From: Tubiluchus corallicola
Taxonomy: Eukaryota; Priapulida; Priapulimorpha; Priapulimorphida; Tubiluchidae
Direction of reading: 5' to 3'
Length of the DNA: 64,000 bases
NCBI GenBank assembly: GCA_030141605.1
Contig: JAQGDQ010000501.1
Location: 1 to 64,000, forward strand
Both the position numbers and the translations under genes were made by a program. Positions 49,020-58,310 of this stretch are shown here, piece after piece (the first letter of the stretch is position 1; each line of letters opens with the position of its first letter). Under the pieces are notes generated by a model, which worked only from the letters and a program-made list of their open reading frames with translations, searched no databases and was not told the DNA's origin.

Positions 49020-49587
49020 ATAATATTTTTTTCTAACACTCAGTTGAATTGAATTATGAATTTATTCCACAGCAACTCAAACATACATATAAATTGATAA
49101 AACATTGAAAAAAAAATAAACTATGCGAGTTACTGTGAGGAGGAGGAAGGAGCATTGAGCTTTTGAGTCCTCCTCCAGATAAGTGAAACAATTGACAATT
49201 AACATTACATTTTCATCAGTTATAGCATACATTAGAACAAAATAAGTTTTGTTAGTAACTTAAGATCAGGATGAGTAAAATTGTGAGTTAATTATACCGT
49301 TGTAGTAGGTAATTCTTTGATGCTTTTTTAAATTGGTAGAGATTAAGAGTTTTCATTTCACGCGGAATTGATGACCATATTTTAATAGCATTATATTTTG
49401 ATGACTGTTTCATTATATTTGTTTTTGGAAGGGGGAGTACATAGTTTTCGACTGAATATCTTGTGTAATGATCATATTGATTTGAAACAACATGATCATT
49501 ACGCAAGATATTCAGTCGAAAACTATGTACTCCCCCTTCCAAAAACAAATATAATGAAACAGTCATCAAAATATAATGCTATTAAAA
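49020..49587 (-). mobile_element. LINE 3' end with inverted 5' portion (palindrome)
   Basis: On the minus strand RYSVENYVLPLPKTN, then SKYNAIKIWSSIPREMKTL and YQFKKASKNYL matches a LINE polymerase C-terminus (49480-49288). It continues into a UTR with a GAGGAGGA/TCCTCCTC stem and an AATTCAATTCAA-type tail near 49040. The first about 100 bp of this segment (49379-49479) is repeated inverted at 49487-49587, forming a near-perfect palindrome that ends 2 bp from the polycystin stop codon. Confidence 0.8.
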
Positions 49588-49588
49588 T

Positions 49589-52500
49589 TTAGCAGCAATT
49601 AGACTCATCAATCGAATATCTATCATGTAGAGGAAATCCCGTGAAACGAAAGATGCTTCGACGTGGTAGTATTTTTGCGGCATCTTGTTTTCGCTGTAAC
49701 CAGGGCATTTTCTGAGTGATATAATGATAAAAATGATAAAAAATATCATAATGATTTTTCATATTTAACCAACGTTGCACTGCAATTCGATGTGATAGCA
49801 TTAATATGGTTCTTAACATGCAAAGCAAAATGACTATAGATATAAATATGAAAATAACAACGAACAGTGAGCCCAGTCCCCACTGTAAGGTCTCCAAGGC
49901 ACAAAATTTGCCTGATCTGAAAATCATGCGTAATAAAGTTTGAAGAGTTTTAGCATACGTGCTAAAATCTTCTTGTATGTTTGCGGAAAGCAATGTAGTC
50001 AGTACCAGTACAAACGGCACTAAAAAAATAAATACTAGCAACCAAAAATGTAACATAGGTCGGAAGGATAGTGAAAAAGTTAGCCAGTAAACTGACATAC
50101 TTTTGTTCAATAGTAACATGTGCCAAAGATAAATTGTTACGCTGATGACGAGTGTGCCCAATGTTATTGTAAACAAGTAATGCCAACTTACTACCTCGTA
50201 AAAGTTAACAAAACTAGACTGCTTCCCTTTAAAGTTCTTCTCTAAAAGTGTGTTAACTGCAATTGTTCTTCTGTAGAAAACTACTATACGAACAGCAGAC
50301 AAAATTACTATAGTTAATAGCACATAATTCCAATTGTTACGAAAATATTCAAACTTAATTACATTAAACTTCTTAACTTCCATACATATGAAAATAATTA
50401 GTATAATTAAACAAATACCTTCAGTTACCATGACGTGTACATCTAAAAATGTGGCATATTTTGCCAAGTCCATGGTGGAGATGCTATAAAATGGAGTTAC
50501 TGTACCTAGACCAGTAAATTCTACTATCAAAATAACAATGCTAAACAAATTTGTGTTAGAATTAAATAAAGTAAGTTCAATCATTAAAGCGCGAGTGCGA
50601 TCGTCTATCCACCTCGAGTTGATCAGTGATTCAATAATGGCTCTGTTTTCAGCAGTAGAATGAGTTAGTTCCACCAAATAACCGCCTCCACTGTATAAAT
50701 GAAATCTACCAGGGAATGCAGGAGTCCACAATGACAAACTAGACTGAAATGTCCAATGATCAGGAGGATAGCTGGGATATCGACTGTAGCTCCACCCAGG
50801 CCCGTAGGAGGTGGTATCTTCTCGGTGCCAATGGTATTCACCGGTGCACTTTCGACCATACGGTTCAAAAATTGAAATCACAGAACACTGGCCTGGTTTC
50901 ACTCGTACCTGACGAAATCGGACAACTCCTATTAACCTCGTAACTAAATCAGCAGCGACTACAAATGGTACTGGTTGCCCGTTATAAAGACTCCCTGGCG
51001 TCAGACTTGGTAGCAAAGAGTTACTTACATAGTCCCATATACCCGGAACATCCGTTATTGCAGCGAACGTTGTATTTCCTTGATAGTAAGCTCCATTAAT
51101 CGCAAGATCCTTAACAGTTTTGGTTACCCAGAAAAAGCTTTTGTCACGAAAGTTAAAAACTAGGGTTGATAAAACTAAAGCGAAAAAGCTAAAAAGGAGA
51201 AGTTCGCTCATTATTTTATTGAAGTTCTGTTTTTGTAGAAGTTTTTCTCTGATAACAGCAATTTCACTTTCCTTTGGAGGTCTGTATTTATATCGTCGCT
51301 CTGTAATAATTCGATGTTTAACCAGCCAATCAGATTGCAGCCTGTTACTTTCTTCAACTTGCAATAGCTGTAATTCGGCCATTGCAGGTTCTATTTCAGG
51401 CGGATGGTTAAATATCAACGTTATCACTAGAGCCAATATTAGAACTTTTGCTGGCTGAGTTAAGCAAATGCTGGACATAACTGACACCAACATTGACAAG
51501 AGCCATTCGACACTTTTCTGATAGCCAAATTTCAAACCATAAAGCATGACTAAATAAGTACAAATCAATGAAATGCTAATAGTTAACAACCAAGCGATAT
51601 ACACAAACCACCATGGCAAAATCACGACTGGACTGCCATAGACGTCCTTCCCAGTGCAGAGAGAAAAGGGAAATGGTATCGATTTTATGTGATCGTCAGT
51701 GCTCATGGTAGAACTTGTACTCTGTGAGTCTATGCTGAAGTCGTCACTGTATTTATAAGCGATGTCTATGTTAGATTCCACTCTATTTTTTCGACTAATA
51801 TTTGTGGAATAAATGTAGGGATTTCTTTTCAGTGATATTACAGATTTTCTAGTCGAATGTCTGTTTTGATCTAGTGCAGGAACGCACTTTGGCAGAATTT
51901 CTATAATTCTTCTTGCCTCCGCAATGTTGTGCTGTATTTCATTTAAGGTTTCAATTTCGATGTGACTAGTGTTATTTATCCACTTCAGCCAATCAGTTTC
52001 ACTTCCAAACAAGACAACGTTTTCTTTCGCTGTTTCTTCAAAATTTCTTGAGAAATCGCTTTCAATTAAGCTCTCGTTTTCTGTATGATCACGATTTCTT
52101 CTAAAGCACCATCCAAAAGAAAAAGGCTTGAAATGATTGCCCGGATAAGGTTTTGCAGAGCGGAACATTTGAATAATAAGTATGTTGATTGGAAAAGTAA
52201 TTAAGACACTTGCAACACCAACATAAATTTGAGTCCAAGATAACCGAATGTCCCCTACTATTATTTGAGTCTCAGGCTTATTGGTGGCTATCCCGTAAAA
52301 CATAATGTTGGAAAGCATGGCAGTCAGCATCAATGACAAAGCACATGATAGCCTTTGAACTCTTGTAAAACTACTTCTAGGTGGTCTGTAAAACACACTT
52401 GCCCACAAGTGGCCGTCTCTAAAGCCAAGCAAGGCTCTATAAGCAAAGATGTGAGTAAACCTCACGAGTTCATGTTTGAAGGCTGGGAAGAGCCTACACT

Positions 52501-55500
52501 TCACAGTCTGTGGGCCACGATCAATAGCTAGCCAGTTATTGTAGGGAAAACACCAGACTGCATTTGTTTGTACGTCTTTTAAAATGACTAGTTTTAGAAA
52601 CCAATTAGGATCATATCCAGAATTATCATGCCATATTTCGACAGCAGTAATTTCGCCAAGACATTGATGTGTAGTCATCAGAAACCAATCGTCAGCTCCG
52701 CTGTCAAATGTTGATCTGCCTTTATGGTAAAGCTTAATTGGCAAACTATTTCCATTTTTTCCTTCAATTAAAAATGTAACTTTAGCAGTTGTCCCTGCAC
52801 CTTGCCTCAATCCTGTGAACGTAATGATGAGGTATGGATATTTATCAATGGGATTATTGTCTTCCAGTACTGTCACACCTACCCGCGTCGTATCCTTTTG
52901 ATCATTTATCCTTGCATAGATAAGCAAGGTCAAATACAACAACCACACAACCAGCATGAACACAATAATTACGGGATTGTCAAAAAATGTCGCAAACAGA
53001 ACAACATCTTCAAGTGGATTAATCTCATTTGGTTTTACAACAATGGCTCCTGTAAACATGGTCATGTGATAGCATTTACAATGAATTCGACTTGGCGTTG
53101 TTAATGGGCCCACAAAACATCCCCCGTCCAACCAATTGTACAATGATATGTTCCAGTATAGACACTTTACTGAGTAAAAGCTGAGATTGAAGTCAACACG
53201 TTGTATGGGTGGGTTAACAGTAGGAGTTAAATTTGCAACCACGTAGCAGGAAAATATTTTTTCGTTTTCTAATGGACTACCAGCCAGCCAAGTCATACAG
53301 GGACAAGTAAACTCTAGCTGTTCATCCTTGACAACTATCTTTTCCAGGAGCCACCCTGCTCCTATTCCCTGGTTATTGTGCCAAACAGTAATTTTTTCCA
53401 ATTTTCCAATTGACTGTGACTCTATTGTAAATTTTTCAACTGTAGCTCGTTTAAACGTTCTTTTAGAAAGCAGCAGCTCATTTGTAATTCTGCGATTACC
53501 ATGAAGTCTAAGATACACACGTGCCCTGGTACCACTATCCTTAATATCAGCTGTATGTAAAAACACAAAGTATGTCATATCTGGCTCCTGAAATGCAGGA
53601 GTTGCAGCTTCGTTTTGCTCTTCATTTGTTTTCCATGGAATATTAGCACAATTATCATTGTTCTTAATTACGTATTGCCTGCATACTTGATTAGCCATTG
53701 AATAACAAGATGTGCGTAGGTTTTTGCAGGCTTTGACACAATTTTGTGTAACTTCTGCATCACATTTAGGCAGACATTGATAACATGTTGCATTACAAGA
53801 AACAAAACTTGTGTCACACTCGCCTGATGACTGTTCGTCACATTTCAGCATCATATATCTACAATGCTGTGCCTTGGTTTCAACAAGCAGTGTATCAATA
53901 CAAGCAGAGTCACTATTCCTAACACAACTTTTTACAGTTTCGCACTTGAATTGAGAACTCTGGCGACACCACTGATGCTTTTTCGTACAAATCTGAAGAC
54001 AAGTTTCAATTTCGAGAGATTTACTGCAATCATGAGAGCATTTCACATTATGTTTACTGCATTTGTAGTCTAGCACAGACAGACATTGTCTGTGCTGAGA
54101 ATCACAATAACGAGATATATTTTTACAGTTTTCAACCCAATCATTATAGCATGCATACTTCTGCATGCAGTTATCTACACTGCAAATACTACTTGCATTT
54201 ACTTTGCACGTAGCTTCATGTAGGCTGCCATCACAATCGCTGTAGATCCCTGCCATGCACTCAACATTTTCTGACTTACATCTAAGAGATGGATGGAAGC
54301 ACGAAGGCTCATAATAAGAGTCAAATAAAATGCCAGCGAAATACTTAATGGATACGTTCTGTTCATTATAGAAACTCACAATATTGTCAGCAAACTGTCT
54401 ACTATAATAGCCTCCATTTATGGCAGGAATGTGAAAAACAGTGGAACCATCATTGAAGTTTTCAATCACAGGTCTTTTGCCTGTTTTGGTAACGACCTTT
54501 AATGCAACTCCGACAGGCATATCTTGAAAAGACATTATAGCTGTAGTATGAGCAGTAAGAACAAATGAGTGAACAGTTATGTACTTGTTGGACAAATGAT
54601 TTTCAAGTTTCACAAAAGATGATTTTGAGTACTTTGCATCAGCTGCAACATCCATGAAAAATTCTAAGGGCTCAGAAAGTTCATCAAATTCAGTTCTAGA
54701 ATGCCTCAGCTGTCTGCCAATAGATAAACTTGCAATAGGAATGCTACTGTGAAGCGTCGACTCAAAAGGTGTGAATATATTTTGTTTTATGGACAAAATC
54801 TCTAATTCTAGTTCATCTTCATGTTCTTGCATTTTTGAAAGGGCTGCGGCAGAAGGCAACTGAAAATGACCAAAACCATTTAACTGCAGTTTCGAACCTC
54901 CTAAATGACTAACCTTTTGCCGTGCTACTCTAAGCATTAATAGATTTGTCGTGAATGTAGTTGGTTCATCATATACAATTTTGTGATGTAAAATAGCTGA
55001 TGATGCATTTTGAATGGTGTCAATTGATTTCAGAATTATATTTTTAACCTGTGTAATATTTTCGCGTTTGTGACGAAATGTATTTTGGAGTTCTCTTTTT
55101 GAAAGTTGTTTAAATTTGTCATCATTAGATGTGCTAGTTCGTTTAGTAGTTTCACCAAGAATAATGGATACCGCAAGCAGAAGAGCACTTGTAGTATCTT
55201 CTAAATCATTCACGTTTATATCTTCTGTGCTTTGTTTCATAAATGTTGCAATATCGTGAAACTTCGCAGTGATAGGTACTATGATTTCTGGACTTAGGTC
55301 GGCATCAGAAGTGATGACTTGGCTCATCATTGATGATAGGAATTTCATAACTTTGTGAGTGGACACAGGAACTTGAATAAGTTGATTTACCACCAACGTT
55401 TGGATCTCAGATTTCATCTCAGTAACTTTCTGTACAAATTCAGGGTCTTCTGTTTCATTTTGTTTTCTTATTTTACTTACTTCCTCCATTATAACTTTCA

Positions 55501-57754
55501 AAGTCTGAATAAAATCAAGAATGTCTGTTTCATTTTTCATACTTGTCAAAGATGTCAGATTCTTCAAAGCATTTAAAATGTATGTTTCGCATTCAACTTC
55601 TGATACCTTGTCAGTTTCGTTACATAGAAATGGTAAAACTGTAACATCATATTCAACTAGAAATATTTCTTTTGTAATATTCGTTGCTTGAAGCAAAATC
55701 TTACCGTCTCCAGCTGGAAGAGTTACCGGCGGAAGTATGGGCTCTGTGCTGCTGTATAAAAAATCTCCTTTAGACCCTTTCATTTCAGTCTTTCCTGCAA
55801 AATTTCTGTAATAAAAATCATAGGTGAAGAAGGTGCTGACGAAGCTACTATTGTCGCATTGTAACGAAAATTTTGTTTTCAGTGCTATTCCTTCGCTTGG
55901 AATAACAGAACAGGCAGTTTTGAATGGTGCTGGGTCATAAACAAACACTTCATAAAAGGCCGTTCCTGGAATACTAATAGCAGGACCACCCTTTACTTCT
56001 ATCAGATACACATGTCCTGGAATGAAAACATCTTTTTTCAGGACAATTACATCAGTTCCCTTGCTGACAATGGCAAATGCTGTAATATTTAAGAGAGTGC
56101 TACCATCATTTAGCAAGGATCTTGCTCTTAGAGTCCAATAATAGATACCAGTTGATAAAGTATCGTTATTACAGCTCACACAAACGCTTTGCAGGATTAG
56201 GCTTTCAGCTTTGTTCACACTTCGTCTGCAGTTTTTAAAACAATTTATTTGGATAATTTCGGCTCCTGCTGGTATCACTTTTACTACTTGTTGTTTTATT
56301 TCTGACGGCCGATTAGGCTTTCCCAACTCAAGAGTGAATACTAAAACTGAATCTTGTGGAAAAGTTTTGGCTGAAATTGTAAAAGTTGGTTTATTAAATG
56401 AAAGAGCAGTAGTGTTACGTTCGATGCAGCCAATCCCCGTTGTGAATGAATAGCTAAACAAATCTAGCTCTATATAACAGCTCCACTTATAAGTTAGGTT
56501 AGTGTCGACTCCATTAGTTGCCACACAGGCATCATAAGAAGCTGACGCATCCATTGTTAGATTGTCTTTCCAGCTTATGTTTCTAAGAAATTCTCCAGCA
56601 ATAATAGGTTCTAGCTTACTGGAAATAATAATCCATCCCAATGTGCCGGTAGGCTTATAGCTTCTACTATTCAACCCGCTCTGGTTTAAGGTCAATGTCG
56701 GTGTAAGGCTGACAGTGTATGTACCTGGTGCTAGAGTGCCAGTATTTACTGTGATAAACTTATCAGAATCTGTTTCTAGAGTTGTCTCGTTTGCAAGTTG
56801 ACTTCCTTGCAGACAAGAATCCATATCTGACCCTGGCACCAAACTGAAATGCCAGGCGAGAGACGTGGAATAATTTATGGAACAGTTGGGTACCGTCACA
56901 GAGGATGTCAGATTAAATGCTTCTGCTTCTTTAAATTTAGTTGGGTTATCTTTATAGTAACCAGCATTAATGATAATCACATCTACGTGACACAGCACAA
57001 CATTTACAGTATCCAATGCGCTCCAGATGTTGTTGTGATTCTCAGACAACGAACCCGAAATTTTAATCTTGTGAGAACCTTTCGTGAATCCATAGTCACA
57101 CTGATAAAAGAAACCCCGTATTGATCCATTTAGTAAGTTGCTCACCAACTGCAAGTCAAATTCCTTTGAATAATAATTGTAAATTAAATTTGCAGGGAAA
57201 AAATGCAAATAATTCAATGCGTGTGATTTATCGCGTCCCAAGTTCAAAACAAAAGTTACATCTGAGGACAATTGTTCAGCATATATGATAACACGATAAT
57301 AAGAACGTGTGAAACTTGTATTAAGTTTTTTTGTAACTATAGTTAAGCCTTCAACCTTATTTTGTTTACAATTAATTCCAGTCATTGTACGATTTGGGCA
57401 TCTGTCACCTACGACGTAAACACTCCAATGTGTTTTGCTGCCACATACGTAGTTTTTATTGGGGTTACGTGTTTTACAACGTGCGGCACAATAACTTCCA
57501 TTGTCTGCAAGTGACGTCGCAGTACTGTACTTTCTAGAGCATCCACACGTCTTACTGTTGTCCATTAGGGCATACTTACTGTTGTTTTTGTTGCAATAAT
57601 CAGGACATACATCCATGTAGTAGTGCTTCGTATCAAACGTTATGTCGAAGTCAGCCCATCTTTTATAACATCCCAGGTAAAACGTCACTGTGTTTAGACT
57701 AAGTTTTGGAAGAGAACTGAAACACAGTATCAGTGCAATCCAAAATTTTGCCAT
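49589..57754 (-). CDS. REJ/PKD1-like polycystin, single exon, 2721 codons
   Basis: An uninterrupted ORF from ATG (57754) to TAA (49591-49589). In order: signal peptide (1-22), WSC carbohydrate-binding domain (about 23-117), REJ region (about 285-705), a helical/GAIN-like segment, a Cys-rich block (about 1150-1367), an extra PLAT-like domain (about 1392-1503), a GPS with CKCYHMTMF (about 1558-1566, predicted cleavage before T), TM1 (about 1590-1615), an intracellular PLAT (about 1636-1754), further membrane segments, the polycystin/TOP domain (about 2220-2400) and the channel-type TM bundle to about 2650. PKD1-family proteins act at cilia or in sperm as 11-TM adhesion/receptor subunits, usually with a PKD2-type channel partner. 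I see no LRRs, PKD repeats or clear C-terminal coiled coil. The absence of introns is unusual here and suggests a retrocopy. The intact frame argues for function. Confidence 0.93.
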   Translation of the reverse strand: MAKFWIALILCFSSLPKLSLNTVTFYLGCYKRWADFDITFDTKHYYMDVCPDYCNKNNSKYALMDNSKTCGCSRKYSTATSLADNGSYCAARCKTRNPNKNYVCGSKTHWSVYVVGDRCPNRTMTGINCKQNKVEGLTIVTKKLNTSFTRSYYRVIIYAEQLSSDVTFVLNLGRDKSHALNYLHFFPANLIYNYYSKEFDLQLVSNLLNGSIRGFFYQCDYGFTKGSHKIKISGSLSENHNNIWSALDTVNVVLCHVDVIIINAGYYKDNPTKFKEAEAFNLTSSVTVPNCSINYSTSLAWHFSLVPGSDMDSCLQGSQLANETTLETDSDKFITVNTGTLAPGTYTVSLTPTLTLNQSGLNSRSYKPTGTLGWIIISSKLEPIIAGEFLRNISWKDNLTMDASASYDACVATNGVDTNLTYKWSCYIELDLFSYSFTTGIGCIERNTTALSFNKPTFTISAKTFPQDSVLVFTLELGKPNRPSEIKQQVVKVIPAGAEIIQINCFKNCRRSVNKAESLILQSVCVSCNNDTLSTGIYYWTLRARSLLNDGSTLLNITAFAIVSKGTDVIVLKKDVFIPGHVYLIEVKGGPAISIPGTAFYEVFVYDPAPFKTACSVIPSEGIALKTKFSLQCDNSSFVSTFFTYDFYYRNFAGKTEMKGSKGDFLYSSTEPILPPVTLPAGDGKILLQATNITKEIFLVEYDVTVLPFLCNETDKVSEVECETYILNALKNLTSLTSMKNETDILDFIQTLKVIMEEVSKIRKQNETEDPEFVQKVTEMKSEIQTLVVNQLIQVPVSTHKVMKFLSSMMSQVITSDADLSPEIIVPITAKFHDIATFMKQSTEDINVNDLEDTTSALLLAVSIILGETTKRTSTSNDDKFKQLSKRELQNTFRHKRENITQVKNIILKSIDTIQNASSAILHHKIVYDEPTTFTTNLLMLRVARQKVSHLGGSKLQLNGFGHFQLPSAAALSKMQEHEDELELEILSIKQNIFTPFESTLHSSIPIASLSIGRQLRHSRTEFDELSEPLEFFMDVAADAKYSKSSFVKLENHLSNKYITVHSFVLTAHTTAIMSFQDMPVGVALKVVTKTGKRPVIENFNDGSTVFHIPAINGGYYSRQFADNIVSFYNEQNVSIKYFAGILFDSYYEPSCFHPSLRCKSENVECMAGIYSDCDGSLHEATCKVNASSICSVDNCMQKYACYNDWVENCKNISRYCDSQHRQCLSVLDYKCSKHNVKCSHDCSKSLEIETCLQICTKKHQWCRQSSQFKCETVKSCVRNSDSACIDTLLVETKAQHCRYMMLKCDEQSSGECDTSFVSCNATCYQCLPKCDAEVTQNCVKACKNLRTSCYSMANQVCRQYVIKNNDNCANIPWKTNEEQNEAATPAFQEPDMTYFVFLHTADIKDSGTRARVYLRLHGNRRITNELLLSKRTFKRATVEKFTIESQSIGKLEKITVWHNNQGIGAGWLLEKIVVKDEQLEFTCPCMTWLAGSPLENEKIFSCYVVANLTPTVNPPIQRVDFNLSFYSVKCLYWNISLYNWLDGGCFVGPLTTPSRIHCKCYHMTMFTGAIVVKPNEINPLEDVVLFATFFDNPVIIVFMLVVWLLYLTLLIYARINDQKDTTRVGVTVLEDNNPIDKYPYLIITFTGLRQGAGTTAKVTFLIEGKNGNSLPIKLYHKGRSTFDSGADDWFLMTTHQCLGEITAVEIWHDNSGYDPNWFLKLVILKDVQTNAVWCFPYNNWLAIDRGPQTVKCRLFPAFKHELVRFTHIFAYRALLGFRDGHLWASVFYRPPRSSFTRVQRLSCALSLMLTAMLSNIMFYGIATNKPETQIIVGDIRLSWTQIYVGVASVLITFPINILIIQMFRSAKPYPGNHFKPFSFGWCFRRNRDHTENESLIESDFSRNFEETAKENVVLFGSETDWLKWINNTSHIEIETLNEIQHNIAEARRIIEILPKCVPALDQNRHSTRKSVISLKRNPYIYSTNISRKNRVESNIDIAYKYSDDFSIDSQSTSSTMSTDDHIKSIPFPFSLCTGKDVYGSPVVILPWWFVYIAWLLTISISLICTYLVMLYGLKFGYQKSVEWLLSMLVSVMSSICLTQPAKVLILALVITLIFNHPPEIEPAMAELQLLQVEESNRLQSDWLVKHRIITERRYKYRPPKESEIAVIREKLLQKQNFNKIMSELLLFSFFALVLSTLVFNFRDKSFFWVTKTVKDLAINGAYYQGNTTFAAITDVPGIWDYVSNSLLPSLTPGSLYNGQPVPFVVAADLVTRLIGVVRFRQVRVKPGQCSVISIFEPYGRKCTGEYHWHREDTTSYGPGWSYSRYPSYPPDHWTFQSSLSLWTPAFPGRFHLYSGGGYLVELTHSTAENRAIIESLINSRWIDDRTRALMIELTLFNSNTNLFSIVILIVEFTGLGTVTPFYSISTMDLAKYATFLDVHVMVTEGICLIILIIFICMEVKKFNVIKFEYFRNNWNYVLLTIVILSAVRIVVFYRRTIAVNTLLEKNFKGKQSSFVNFYEVVSWHYLFTITLGTLVISVTIYLWHMLLLNKSMSVYWLTFSLSFRPMLHFWLLVFIFLVPFVLVLTTLLSANIQEDFSTYAKTLQTLLRMIFRSGKFCALETLQWGLGSLFVVIFIFISIVILLCMLRTILMLSHRIAVQRWLNMKNHYDIFYHFYHYITQKMPWLQRKQDAAKILPRRSIFRFTGFPLHDRYSIDESNCC

Positions 57755-57979
57755 TGCAACCTCAAATATTTTGTCATCAGTATTCGATACTGCAGGAGAT
57801 ACTGAATACGAATTGCTTGAGCCAAGAGCATCAAATTATGTGATGTCTAACCTTTCAGAAAAGTGAGTTCGTATCACTTGGCAGGATTAGGAAAATTATA
57901 GAACGCACTGTTGTTACGACGCCGATTGTTTTCTGTGCTTCTATTGTTTTCTAGCAAAGTTTACATCGCATATATTAAT
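57755..57979 (-). promoter_or_regulatory. 5' flank of the polycystin gene
   Basis: Only about 225 bp separate the ATG from the Helitron-like copy C. No clear TATA box or other motif is evident, so promoter identity is inferred from position only. Confidence 0.25.
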
Positions 57980-58272
57980 TCTACTGGTATATATATATAT
58001 ATATAAGATTCGAGGCTACAGCTCCGACGACGGCACCATTTGCGGCGATCTATACATCAAACGAAAGGTCTCGATCTAGTGTCGTGCCATTGGGGTTTTA
58101 TTTTTCGAATCGGGCCCACCTCGACTTTAATTCAGCAAAAAGCTACAGGCTTTGCGTTAGTTAAACAAACAGTAGGCATGATGTTACGGGCTTTGTGTTA
58201 TAAATGAGGACTAGGTAGGATGTTGATTACACGTGGTTTTTTACGCAAAATCTTTTGCGGGGCCTTTGCTAG
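57980..58272 (+). mobile_element. Helitron-like non-autonomous element, copy C
   Basis: Begins TCTACTGGTATATAT and AAGATTCGAGGCTACAGC. It ends with the perfect hairpin CGCAAAATCTTTTGCG (58244-58259), nine bases and CTAG (58269-58272) followed by T. Compared with copy B it lacks about 500 bp of interior. A second TATTAATATTCTTGG 5'-like end starts right after it (58278-58310). Confidence 0.6.
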
Positions 58273-58310
58273 TCTATATATTAATATTCTTGGTATATAT
58301 ATATATATAT

